A stretch of 18,311 nt of DNA from Gallionella sp. (GTDB taxonomy: Bacteria > Pseudomonadota > Gammaproteobacteria > Burkholderiales > Gallionellaceae): NCBI GenBank assembly GCA_030690245.1, contig JAUYGW010000196.1, positions 1 through 18,311 on the forward strand. The letters run 5' to 3'. Under the pieces are notes generated by a model. That model saw only the letters and a list, made by a program, of their open reading frames with translations. It was not told where the DNA came from and did no database searches. The position numbers and the translations under genes are program-made. Shown here one piece after another: positions 7,299 through 13,764 of the stretch (positions within the stretch are counted from its first letter, which is position 1; the number at the start of each line of letters is the position of its first letter).

Positions 7299-7505
7299 TC
7301 AATAATGCGGCGGCCTTTCGTTCGCAGGCATTCCCTCATTCCCTGTTTCAGCCTGCGATTGGATCTGTCCTGCGAGCGATTTACAAATCGCTTCAAGGCG
7401 ATCCAGCTTTTGTTGCTGCTGATAGACCGTTTTGTTCAGTTCCTCGATCAGGTCTTCCTGGAAGGTGATTTTTGCTTCGATGTTTACTAAGCGTTCTTCA
7501 ATCAT
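7299..7505 (-). CDS. slyX: SlyX family protein
   Basis: This 68-residue coiled-coil protein matches the SlyX family over its full length: the N-terminal EERLVNIEAKITFQEDLIEELN heptad region, VYQQQQKLDRLE, and the hallmark C-terminal PPHY. SlyX is a small conserved proteobacterial protein of unknown biochemical role, so the name is a family label only. The gene has a weak ribosome binding site. It lies upstream of the TerB-family gene on the minus strand and is divergent from the RhuM remnant. Confidence 0.9.
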   Translation of the reverse strand: MIEERLVNIEAKITFQEDLIEELNKTVYQQQQKLDRLEAICKSLAGQIQSQAETGNEGMPANERPPHY

Positions 7506-7570
7506 GAGGTGGCTCTGTATGTTCGGAGAATGGCCGGGGGATGGCGGTCATTTTAGAGTGTAGACAGGGT

Positions 7571-7835
7571 CAGGTTGAATTATTTTTTAACCCTTCAATC
7601 ACGCCGCCCGCGTGAGTTCTGATATCAATGCGTTTGAAGAGGGTGAATTGGTGCGTGAGGCAACTATCCGGAATTTCCGGATAGTTCGACAGGAAGGCCA
7701 GCGGCAGGTTGAGCGCGAGATCGAACACTACAATCTCGACGTGATTATCTCAGTTGGCTATCGCGTGAAATCCAAACAAGGTGCGCAATCCGCATCTGGG
7801 CGACCCAACGCCTGCGGGAGTATCTGGTGCAAGGG
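7571..7835 (+). pseudogene. RhuM-family protein fragment, frameshifted and truncated
   Basis: Translation from 7612 gives INAFEEGELVREAT (residues ~5-18) and then HYNLDVIISVGYRVKSKQG, both hallmark RhuM segments. After GAQ the frame drifts, but the frame beginning at 7791 reads RIWATQRLREYLVQG, exactly the expected continuation. A single missing T after CAA at 7786-7788 would restore it. Upstream, 7571-7585 reads QVELF, matching the family's QMAELF, in yet another frame. The N-terminal start and the large C-terminal part of the gene are absent. RhuM proteins occur near restriction and mobile loci, so this is the scar of a decayed accessory gene. It is non-coding apart from this remnant. The 5' limit is uncertain. 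Confidence 0.78.
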
Positions 7836-7850
7836 GGTAGGGGGCGGCGC

Positions 7851-7880
7851 TTGACGTACTTGGTGCAAAAAGACCATAAT
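7851..7880 (+). promoter_or_regulatory. Promoter of the Phd/VapC-type operon
   Basis: TTGACG (7851-7856) and CATAAT (7875-7880) are separated by 18 nt, placing transcription start near 7887 and leaving a ~24-nt leader with an AAGAGG ribosome binding site (7899-7904). It begins only 16 nt past the last recognisable RhuM codon. Confidence 0.72.
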
Positions 7881-7910
7881 TTGCCAACATTTATTTAAAA
7901 GAGGTCTTAA

Positions 7911-8174
7911 ATGCTGGTTTCCATGCAGGAATTCAAGTCTCATTTGTCGCAATATGTCGGTCAGGCGCAATCCGGTGAGTTGATTGAGTTGACTTCGCAT
8001 CGCAAGGTGGTGGCGCGCATCGTGGGCGTGCCGCCTGCAGATAGTGCGGGTGTGGCGCGCTTGCTGGCAGCGGGCGCGGCGAGCTGGCAAGGCGGCAAGC
8101 CGGCGGGTGCGGCGCTTGAATTGCAGGCGGTCGGCAAGCCGGTTTCTGCGCTGGTGCTGGAAGATCGCGGATGA
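7911..8174 (+). CDS. Phd/YefM-type antitoxin (VapB partner)
   Basis: This 87-residue protein has the Phd/YefM N-terminal DNA-binding pattern: VSMQEFKSHLSQYVGQAQSGE (residues ~3-23), then LIELTSHRKVVARIVGVPP (~24-42). The C-terminal half is Ala/Gly-rich and likely the flexible toxin-binding tail. AAGAGG sits 6 nt before ATG 7911, favouring this start over the Met at codon 5. It overlaps the PIN toxin by ATGA, so the two are translationally coupled in antitoxin-toxin order. It should neutralise the PIN toxin and autorepress the operon. Confidence 0.87.
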   Translation: MLVSMQEFKSHLSQYVGQAQSGELIELTSHRKVVARIVGVPPADSAGVARLLAAGAASWQGGKPAGAALELQAVGKPVSALVLEDRG

Positions 8175-8593
8175 TTCTGTTCTGCGATACGTCTGCGCTG
8201 CTGAAACTCTATATTGTGGAGGCTGGCAGCGAGGCGCTGAAAGCGCGCGTGGTTGAGGCCGAGGCAGTGGCCGTGTGCCGCGTTGCATGGGCGGAAGCAC
8301 ATGCCGCACTTTCACGCCGGGCGCGGGAGGTGCCGGGAGATGCGCCAGTGATCGAACAGGCCAAGGCCGCGCTGGCGCAAGACTGGCCGCGCTTCGTGGT
8401 GATGGAAGTAGATCAGGCCCTGGTTGAACGGGCAGGAAATTATGCCGATACTTTCGCGTTGCGCGGCTACGACAGTATCCAGCTTGCGGCTGCGTTTGAA
8501 GCAGGCCGTATTGCGCAGTCCCCCATTTGTTTTGCCTGTTTCGATGCACGCCTTAACAAGGCGGCGGATGTACTGGGGATGGCGTGTTTGTAG
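8171..8593 (+). CDS. vapC: PIN-domain RNase toxin (VapC type)
   Basis: This 140-residue PIN-domain protein keeps the four acidic residues of the VapC active site: Asp6 (FCDTSALLKLY), Glu42 (WAEAHAALSRR), Asp101 (LRGYDSIQLAAA) and Asp125 (CFDARLNKAA). VapC toxins are Mg-dependent ribonucleases that commonly cut tRNA or rRNA. The gene overlaps its antitoxin by four bases. The full-length domain and intact active site suggest a functional toxin. The target cannot be read from sequence. It ends 165 nt before the fumarase gene, and no clear terminator follows. Confidence 0.91.
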   Translation: MILFCDTSALLKLYIVEAGSEALKARVVEAEAVAVCRVAWAEAHAALSRRAREVPGDAPVIEQAKAALAQDWPRFVVMEVDQALVERAGNYADTFALRGYDSIQLAAAFEAGRIAQSPICFACFDARLNKAADVLGMACL

Positions 8594-8631
8594 CTTGCCG
8601 CAGTGAATTGTCGTGGTTACGTTCGTGTATT

Positions 8632-8658
8632 TTGACAAGCCCGCCAGTCTGTTAAAAA
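8632..8658 (+). promoter_or_regulatory. Candidate fumarase promoter
   Basis: A perfect TTGACA (8632-8637) is followed by an A-rich -10-like stretch around 8653-8658 (TAAAAA); the spacing of ~15 nt is short and the -10 poor. It would give a ~95-nt leader holding two copies of an AATCACTCC box. The assignment is tentative. Confidence 0.4.
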
Positions 8659-8680
8659 TTCGCTTTTGGTTTTGCCAAAT

Positions 8681-8718
8681 CGTTTTAATCACTCCGTCTA
8701 TTCCGTTAAAATCACTCC
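8681..8718 (+). repeat. Two 15-nt direct repeats in the fumarase leader
   Basis: CGTTTTAATCACTCC (8681-8695) and CGTTAAAATCACTCC (8704-8718) differ at two positions and are 23 bp apart, about two helical turns. A partial third copy, AATCAC (8753-8758), directly precedes the ATG. Such phasing suits a regulator binding one face of DNA; the regulator is unknown. Confidence 0.6.
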
Positions 8719-8758
8719 TTGAAACCTGTACACATTTATCAACCCGAAACCTAATCAC

Positions 8759-10267
8759 ATGACAACTATCCGCCAAGAAGACCTGATCGCCAGTGTAGCC
8801 GACGCATTGCAATACATTTCCTACTATCACCCGCTCGACTACATCAAGGCGCTCGGCAAGGCCTACGAACGCGAGCAGTCGCCTGCCGCACGCGACGCCA
8901 TCGCCCAAATCCTCACCAACTCGCGCATGAGCGCGCAGGGGCACCGGCCGATCTGCCAGGATACCGGCATCGTCGCGGCGTTCGTCAAGGTCGGCATGGA
9001 GGTGCGCTGGGATGATGCGACCATGGGCGTCAGCGATATGGTTAATGAGGGAGTGCGCCGCGCTTACACGAATTCGGACAATATGCTGCGCGCCTCGGTG
9101 CTGTCAGACCCGGCCGGAGCGCGCAAGAACACGCGTGACAACACGCCGGCGGTGATTCATTACGAGATCGTCCCCGGCGACAAAGTCGAGGTGACCCTCG
9201 CGGCCAAAGGCGGCGGCTCGGAAAATAAATCCAAATTCACCGTGCTCAACCCATCGGACAGTCTGGTCGACTGGGTGCTGGAGACCGTCCCCGAAATGGG
9301 CGCGGGCTGGTGCCCGCCGGGCATGCTCGGCATCGGCATCGGCGGTACGGCGGAGAAGGCGATGCTGCTCGCCAAGGAGGCCCTGATGGAGCCGATCGAC
9401 ATCCACGAACTGCAAGCGCGCGGCGCGAGCAACCGCGTGGAAGAGCTGCGTCTGGAGTTGTACGAGAAGGTCAATGCGCTGGGTATCGGCGCGCAGGGGC
9501 TGGGCGGCCTCACCACCGTGCTGGACGTCAAGATCATGGACTACCCGACTCATGCCGCCGGGTTGCCGGTCGCGATGATTCCCAACTGCGCCGCCACGCG
9601 CCACATCCACTTCACGCTCGACGGCAGCGGCCCGGCCGCGCTGGTGCCGCCCTCGCTCGACGAATGGCCGAAGGTCGAATGGAAAGCCTCCGCCGACTCG
9701 CGCCGCGTCAACCTCGATACGGTCACGCGCGCAGAGATTGCGACCTGGAAACCGGGCGAAACGCTGCTGCTGTCCGGCAAGCTGCTCACCGGGCGCGATG
9801 CCGCGCACAAGCGCATCGCCGAGATGCTGGCGCGCGGCGAAACCTTGCCGGTGGATTTCACCGGACGCTTCATCTACTACGTCGGCCCGGTCGATCCGGT
9901 GCGCGACGAAGTGGTCGGCCCGGCCGGCCCGACGACCGCGACGCGCATGGACAAATTCACCGACTTGATGCTGGAAAAAACCGGGCTGATCGGCATGGTC
10001 GGCAAGGCCGAGCGCGGCCCGGAAACGATCGCGAGTATCAAGCAGCACAAGGCGGTTTATCTGATGGCGGTCGGCGGCGCGGCCTATCTGGTCTCCAAGG
10101 CGATCAAGGCGGCCAGGGTGCTGGCCTTTGCCGACCTGGGGATGGAAGCTATCTACGAATTCACCGTGCAGGACATGCCGGTCACCGTGGCGGTGGACAG
10201 CAACGGCGTATCAGTGCATGAAACCGGCCCGGCGGAATGGCGTATGAAGATCAGCAAGATTTCCTAG
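8759..10267 (+). CDS. fumA: Fumarate hydratase, class I (4Fe-4S, single polypeptide)
   Basis: This enzyme hydrates fumarate to L-malate in the TCA cycle using an oxygen-sensitive 4Fe-4S cluster. The 502-residue protein has the fused alpha and beta regions of class I enzymes. The three expected cluster ligands are visible: Cys66 in the RPICQDTGI motif, Cys185 in GWCPPGMLGIGIGG, and Cys277 in PNCAATRHIHF. The C-terminal region has FIYYVGPVDPV and GPAGPTTATRMD (residues ~373-398) and MAVGGAAYLVSKAIK (~436-450), typical of the beta part. There is no Shine-Dalgarno sequence before ATG 8759, but the N-terminus fits the family. The gene is strongly GC-rich in contrast to the defence genes upstream, so it belongs to the core chromosome. 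It is probably monocistronic: a nested repeat follows and then dgkA faces it. Confidence 0.96.
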   Translation: MTTIRQEDLIASVADALQYISYYHPLDYIKALGKAYEREQSPAARDAIAQILTNSRMSAQGHRPICQDTGIVAAFVKVGMEVRWDDATMGVSDMVNEGVRRAYTNSDNMLRASVLSDPAGARKNTRDNTPAVIHYEIVPGDKVEVTLAAKGGGSENKSKFTVLNPSDSLVDWVLETVPEMGAGWCPPGMLGIGIGGTAEKAMLLAKEALMEPIDIHELQARGASNRVEELRLELYEKVNALGIGAQGLGGLTTVLDVKIMDYPTHAAGLPVAMIPNCAATRHIHFTLDGSGPAALVPPSLDEWPKVEWKASADSRRVNLDTVTRAEIATWKPGETLLLSGKLLTGRDAAHKRIAEMLARGETLPVDFTGRFIYYVGPVDPVRDEVVGPAGPTTATRMDKFTDLMLEKTGLIGMVGKAERGPETIASIKQHKAVYLMAVGGAAYLVSKAIKAARVLAFADLGMEAIYEFTVQDMPVTVAVDSNGVSVHETGPAEWRMKISKIS

Positions 10268-10337
10268 CGCTGCGCAGGATTCGTGCGCAGTTCCGGGCGT
10301 GAAGCGGATTTTCATCTCGGGTATTCGTAGTATCGAT

Positions 10338-10450
10338 CCAAAATAATCCAATAGGCTGTAGGAGCTCGATTTATCGAGCGATTGTTTGCAAGAATCGCGC
10401 AATAAATTGCGCTCCCACAAGAGGGCTTGGTTCTAATGGATTATTTGGGT
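10338..10450. repeat. Nested inverted repeat enclosing a REPIN (TGTAGGAGC family)
   Basis: Inner part (10357-10419): TGTAGGAGC (10357-10365) pairs at 8 of 9 with GCTCCCACA (10411-10419). Within it lie two perfect 7-bp mini-hairpins with 2-nt loops, 10364-10370/10373-10379 and 10397-10403/10406-10412. This is a REPIN. Around it, 10338-10354 pairs with 10434-10450 at 15 of 17 positions, including AAATAATCCA (10341-10350) against TGGATTATTT (10437-10446). The whole lies between the convergent fumarase and dgkA genes and could act as a bidirectional transcription barrier. Confidence 0.85.
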
Positions 10451-10468
10451 TGATGGTTGGCAATCATG

Positions 10469-10837
10469 TCAACCGAGCAGAACCAGCAGCCAGACCGCTG
10501 CCAGATTAACAACGGCAATGAGCACCGCAGCGCTGCCGATGTCCTTGGCGCGCTTGGCAAGCGCATGCTCGTCCAGCGAGATGCGGTCAACCGTCGTTTC
10601 TATCGCCGAGTTCAGCAATTCGACAATGAGCAGCAGCAACACGCTGCCTATCAGCAGGGCGCGTCCGATGGCTGTTGCATTAACCCAGAACGCCAGCGGC
10701 AGCAGGATAGCCGCCAGCAACACCTCCTGGCGAAAGGCATCCTCATTCCGATACGCCTCTTTGAGGCCCGAGCAGGAATAATGAAACGCATTCAATAAGC
10801 GTTTTGCTCCGGTCTTGCCTTTGTGCGGACTTTTCAT
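10469..10837 (-). CDS. dgkA: Diacylglycerol kinase (prokaryotic DgkA)
   Basis: This small integral membrane kinase phosphorylates diacylglycerol to phosphatidate with ATP, recycling lipid headgroup by-products. The 122-residue product has the three-helix layout of DgkA. The family signature is intact: VELLNSAIETTVDRI (residues 72-86, with Glu73, Asn76 and Glu80) and KRAKDIGSAAVLIA (95-108). I chose ATG 10837 to give the family length of ~120; a longer start at 10951 adds 38 residues absent from E. coli DgkA, although an intermediate Met at 10870 is possible. It is divergent from the chorismatase operon with 92 nt between starts. Lipid kinase next to an acyltransferase gene may be coincidental or reflect envelope lipid chemistry. 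Confidence 0.93.
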   Translation of the reverse strand: MKSPHKGKTGAKRLLNAFHYSCSGLKEAYRNEDAFRQEVLLAAILLPLAFWVNATAIGRALLIGSVLLLLIVELLNSAIETTVDRISLDEHALAKRAKDIGSAAVLIAVVNLAAVWLLVLLG

Positions 10838-10929
10838 AACTCGTCTTATGCGACTATCGAAATCGCCCATGATTGCCGAGGCGATACGATACAATTCGGG
10901 GAGATGAATAACAAGCCAGAGGTTAAGCC

Positions 10930-11043
10930 ATGAATACTCCCCCTGCGGCATCCTTGCTCAATTCCAGGCGCACATTGAAGGCATGGCGGATGCGCAAACC
11001 CAATATCCGGGTAGTGGACGAAACCGGCGCAGCGGTGAACTGA
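10930..11043 (+). CDS. Short ORF with strong ribosome binding site, coupled to the chorismatase gene
   Basis: This reading frame of 37 codons starts at ATG 10930 with AGAGG (10918-10922) 7 nt upstream, the best ribosome binding site in this operon. Its TGA (11041-11043) overlaps the ATG of the chorismatase gene as TGATG. The peptide is basic in the middle (SRRTLKAWRMRKP) and has no signal sequence or helix I can name. I do not recognise a family. It could be a real small protein, a leader peptide that feeds ribosomes to the next start, or a chance frame. An alternative chorismatase start at 10983 would read through the same bases in another frame. Confidence 0.45.
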   Translation: MNTPPAASLLNSRRTLKAWRMRKPNIRVVDETGAAVN

Positions 11044-12098
11044 TGCGCGATACGGCATCACATTTGCATGGCGCGAACCTGTCCATGTCAGCTTTTTTGG
11101 AACAACCGGCACAGTGGCAAAACAGCGTGCTGGGCGCGATCTGTTTTTCTGCGGATGCGGTCGAAAGCCGGATGCACGCCGGCATGGAGGTTCCCTGTAT
11201 GTGCGTACCCATGCAGAGACTGGATGCGGGCGAATCAATCTGCGAAACCTGGCATGGCAGCGGGCAGCTGACGCAGGGGCAGAGTGGCGATATCCATTAT
11301 CGCCATGACGAGGGCGTGTTGTTTGGCGTGATCACATTGTCTGAAACCCAGTTTGAAGCCGGTGCTGACAAAACGCCGCTGCAGCAGGCTACCGAGTCGG
11401 CCTATCGCCAGGTGTTTGCGCTGCTCGATACGCTGCACTACCCGTATCTGTTCCGCTTCTGGAATTACATCGCCGACATCAACGCCCACAGCTTCGGGCT
11501 GGAGCGCTATCGCCAGTTCAACCTGGGACGGCAGGACGCTTTCCTGGCTCACGGGCGCGATGTAGTGGGGAATGTCCCCGCCGCGTGTGCGCTGGGTTTG
11601 GCTCAGGGGCCGTTGACCATTGCCTTTCTGGCCGGACGCGTGGCGCCGCTGAACATTGAAAACCCGCGCCAGATCAGTGCCTACCAATATCCGCAGCAAT
11701 ATGGCCCGCGCAGTCCGACGTTTTCGCGTGCCAGCCTGGTGCGGCTGGGGCAAGACGAAGTGTTGTTCATATCCGGCACCGCCAGCGTCGTGGGCCACGC
11801 AACCCTGCACCCTGCCGATGTCGCGGCACAAACCCGCGAAACCATGACCAATATCGAGGCCGTGCTGGCCGAGGCAAACCGTCTGGCGAATCAGCCCGGC
11901 TTCGATCTGGCCAGCCTGCATTACAAGGTCTATGTGCGCCACCCCACCGATCTGGCGCAGATTCGCGCCGAGCTTGAACGCATAGTGGGTATCGCACCCA
12001 ACGCGGTCTATCTGCAGGCCGATGTGTGCCGCCGGGATCTGCTGCTGGAAATCGAGGCCACTGCCGCGCGTCCGTCCATATCCGGCCAGCGGGACTGA
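11043..12098 (+). CDS. Chorismatase / chorismate lyase-like enzyme (FkbO/Hyg5/XanB2 type)
   Basis: This 351-residue protein belongs to the chorismatase family that hydrolyses chorismate to dihydroxycyclohexadienoate or hydroxybenzoates; XanB2 of Xanthomonas supplies 3- and 4-hydroxybenzoate for xanthomonadin and ubiquinone. The recognisable core is PLNIENPRQISAYQYPQQYGPRSPTFSRAS (Gln219-Tyr220-Gly221-Pro222-Arg223), followed by FISGTASVVGHATLHPADV and a RidA-like C-terminus with LHYKVYVRHPTDL. Which aromatic product is made cannot be told by eye. The start at 11043 is preferred because it joins the upstream short ORF in TGATG; ATG 10983 adds 20 residues that look like out-of-frame translation. 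The acyltransferase starts 2 nt after its stop, so the genes form one operon. Confidence 0.83.
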   Translation: MRDTASHLHGANLSMSAFLEQPAQWQNSVLGAICFSADAVESRMHAGMEVPCMCVPMQRLDAGESICETWHGSGQLTQGQSGDIHYRHDEGVLFGVITLSETQFEAGADKTPLQQATESAYRQVFALLDTLHYPYLFRFWNYIADINAHSFGLERYRQFNLGRQDAFLAHGRDVVGNVPAACALGLAQGPLTIAFLAGRVAPLNIENPRQISAYQYPQQYGPRSPTFSRASLVRLGQDEVLFISGTASVVGHATLHPADVAAQTRETMTNIEAVLAEANRLANQPGFDLASLHYKVYVRHPTDLAQIRAELERIVGIAPNAVYLQADVCRRDLLLEIEATAARPSISGQRD

Positions 12099-12100
12099 TC

Positions 12101-12892
12101 ATGCGCGCCGCATTGCTGAATGGCTACGATTACCTGGTGCTGTACCTCGGCCTGGTCTGGCTGGGGATACTGTGCCTGGCATGGACGCCGGTTGCGCTGG
12201 TTATTTACCCGCTGCTGTCCGAGCGCCGGGGGCGGGCGCTGGGGCGTTACGCCACGATGATGGCGTTTCGGTTTTATCTTGCCAGTATTGGCATCTCGCG
12301 CCGCTGCAGCTTTGACCTGAAGGCGCTGGATGTCCTGCGCGATGAACCGTCGCTGATCATCGCGCCCAACCATCCGTGCCTGCTGGATGCGGTGATGGTG
12401 ATTTCACGCTTGCCGAATGTCGCCTGCGTGCTTAAAGCCGATCTGATGAACAATATTTTTCTCGGTGCAGGCGCAAGGCTGGCGCGCTATATCCGCAATG
12501 AACCGGTGCGGCGCATGGTGCAGCAGGCAATACAGGATTTTGACAGCGGCAGCCACCTGCTGCTGTTCCCGGAAGGCACCCGCACCACCTCGTGTCCGGT
12601 CAACCCGCTCAAGGGCAGCATCGGCCTGATCGCGCATCATGCGCAGGTACCGGTGCAGACGGTTCTGATAGAAACCGATTCGACGTATCTGAGCAAAGGC
12701 TGGCCGCTGTTCCGCAAACCGCCGATGCCGATCCATTACCGGGTGCGCCTGGGACGGCGCTTTGATCCGCCGCAGCATACCCAGCGTTTCATGGCTGAAC
12801 TGGAACAATACTTTGCGCATGAGCTGGTCCAGGGCTCGGCGTTTTACCCGGCCAACTCCCTGCCCGCGCAGGCTGACCGCACCCTGCCATGA
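12101..12892 (+). CDS. PlsC-like (lysophospholipid) acyltransferase
   Basis: This 263-residue protein has an N-terminal hydrophobic segment (residues ~11-38), which is likely a membrane anchor, and a PlsC/LPLAT acyltransferase domain. Motif I is NHPCLLD (90-96), supplying the catalytic His91 and Asp96 of the HX4D pattern; the glycerophosphate-binding motif is FPEGTRT (156-162). KADLMNNIFLGAGARLARYI (112-131) is the conserved middle block. Classic members make phosphatidate, but a copy between a chorismatase and a glycosyltransferase more likely acylates a pathway product, as in aryl-polyene clusters (inference). The start at 12101 lies 2 nt after the chorismatase stop; an earlier in-frame Met at 12026 would overlap that gene by 73 nt. 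Its stop overlaps the next gene by ATGA. Confidence 0.88.
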   Translation: MRAALLNGYDYLVLYLGLVWLGILCLAWTPVALVIYPLLSERRGRALGRYATMMAFRFYLASIGISRRCSFDLKALDVLRDEPSLIIAPNHPCLLDAVMVISRLPNVACVLKADLMNNIFLGAGARLARYIRNEPVRRMVQQAIQDFDSGSHLLLFPEGTRTTSCPVNPLKGSIGLIAHHAQVPVQTVLIETDSTYLSKGWPLFRKPPMPIHYRVRLGRRFDPPQHTQRFMAELEQYFAHELVQGSAFYPANSLPAQADRTLP

Positions 12893-13671
12893 CGACGCCC
12901 CTAGCCATGACGACCTCATCGACCACACATCTGGTCCTCATTCCCAGCTATAACCCCGGCGCCAAAGTCTATGAAACCGTGCGCGCGGCACGCCAATATT
13001 GGACCCCGGTGTGGGTGGTGGTGGATGGCAGCAACGACGGCAGCACCGAAGGCTTGCTGGCGATGGCAGCAGAAGATACCGGCCTGCGCGTGATGATCTT
13101 GCCGCACAACCAGGGCAAGGGCGCGGCGGTGCTGCATGGCCTGGAGCAGGCGGCAGCGGCGGGATTCAGCCACGTGTTGACTATGGATTCGGACGGCCAG
13201 CATCCGCCCGAGCTTATCCCGGCATTCATGGCGGAATCCTCCAGACAACCGGCGGCAATGATATTGGGCGTGCCGGTATTCGATGCCAGTGCGCCGGGCC
13301 TGCGCGTACAGGGGCGGCGCGTCTCCAACTGGTGGGCTAACCTGGAAACGCTGTGGGCGGGCATCGGCGATTCGCTGTTCGGGTTCCGCGTGTATCCGGT
13401 CGAACCGTTGCGGCGGGTGATGCGCGCCCAGCCGTGGATGCGCCACTTCGACTTCGACCCCGAGGCCGTGGTGCGCCTGTGCTGGCGCGGAATCAGGCCG
13501 GTCAATCTGCACGCCCCGGTGCGCTACTACCGCGAGGAGGAGGGCGGCGTGTCGCATTTCCGCTACCTGCGCGACAACGTGTTACTGATCTGGATGCACA
13601 CGCGCCTGTTTATCGGCTTTGTGTTGCGCCTGCCCGTTTTGCTGGCAAGACGTGCGCGGGAACGGTTTTAA
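12889..13671 (+). CDS. Family 2 glycosyltransferase (dolichyl-phosphate mannosyltransferase-like)
   Basis: This 260-residue GT-A fold enzyme has LVLIPSYNPG (residues ~15-24), VVVDGSNDGST (43-53), NQGKGAAVLHGL (74-85) and the metal-binding DSDGQH motif (100-105). The C-terminal part holds a hydrophobic, basic-flanked stretch (~237-257), which could attach it to the inner membrane. The family transfers a sugar from a nucleotide or polyprenyl donor; donor and acceptor are unknown. It begins in ATGA overlap with the acyltransferase, so the two are coupled; a second Met at codon 7 is possible. Together with the chorismatase and acyltransferase it suggests synthesis of a glycosylated, acylated aromatic lipid. 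A REPIN follows within 40 nt. Confidence 0.87.
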   Translation: MTTPLAMTTSSTTHLVLIPSYNPGAKVYETVRAARQYWTPVWVVVDGSNDGSTEGLLAMAAEDTGLRVMILPHNQGKGAAVLHGLEQAAAAGFSHVLTMDSDGQHPPELIPAFMAESSRQPAAMILGVPVFDASAPGLRVQGRRVSNWWANLETLWAGIGDSLFGFRVYPVEPLRRVMRAQPWMRHFDFDPEAVVRLCWRGIRPVNLHAPVRYYREEEGGVSHFRYLRDNVLLIWMHTRLFIGFVLRLPVLLARRARERF

Positions 13672-13707
13672 CGTTAAAGGCGTGGAACAAGTTCGTGAAA
13701 TATTTTC

Positions 13708-13764
13708 GTAGGAGCGGGCTTGCTCGCGATTGCCACATCCGTATCGCGAGCAAGCTCGCTCTAC
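13708..13764. repeat. REPIN of the GTAGGAGCGGGCTTGCTCGCGA type, overlapping the MgtC-family gene's stop codon
   Basis: A 23-nt left arm (13708-13730) and a 22-nt right arm (13743-13764) are complementary apart from one mismatch and one bulged base, around a 12-nt loop. Each arm also folds on itself through GAGC..GCTC. This is the pattern of the REP sequences common in Pseudomonas. The terminal CTAC (13761-13764) includes the minus-strand TAG of the MgtC-family gene. It lies between convergent genes and could end both transcripts. Confidence 0.88.

Noticed and set aside
7758..8549. 263-codon minus-strand open frame
   Set aside because: It runs antisense through the Phd/VapC genes, which have coupled starts, a promoter, a ribosome binding site and intact active-site residues.
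9104..10048. 314-codon minus-strand open frame (and a 303-codon plus-strand frame at 9310-10221) within fumA
   Set aside because: Both are shadow frames of a GC-rich gene; Arg/Ala/Gly-rich translation without any domain.
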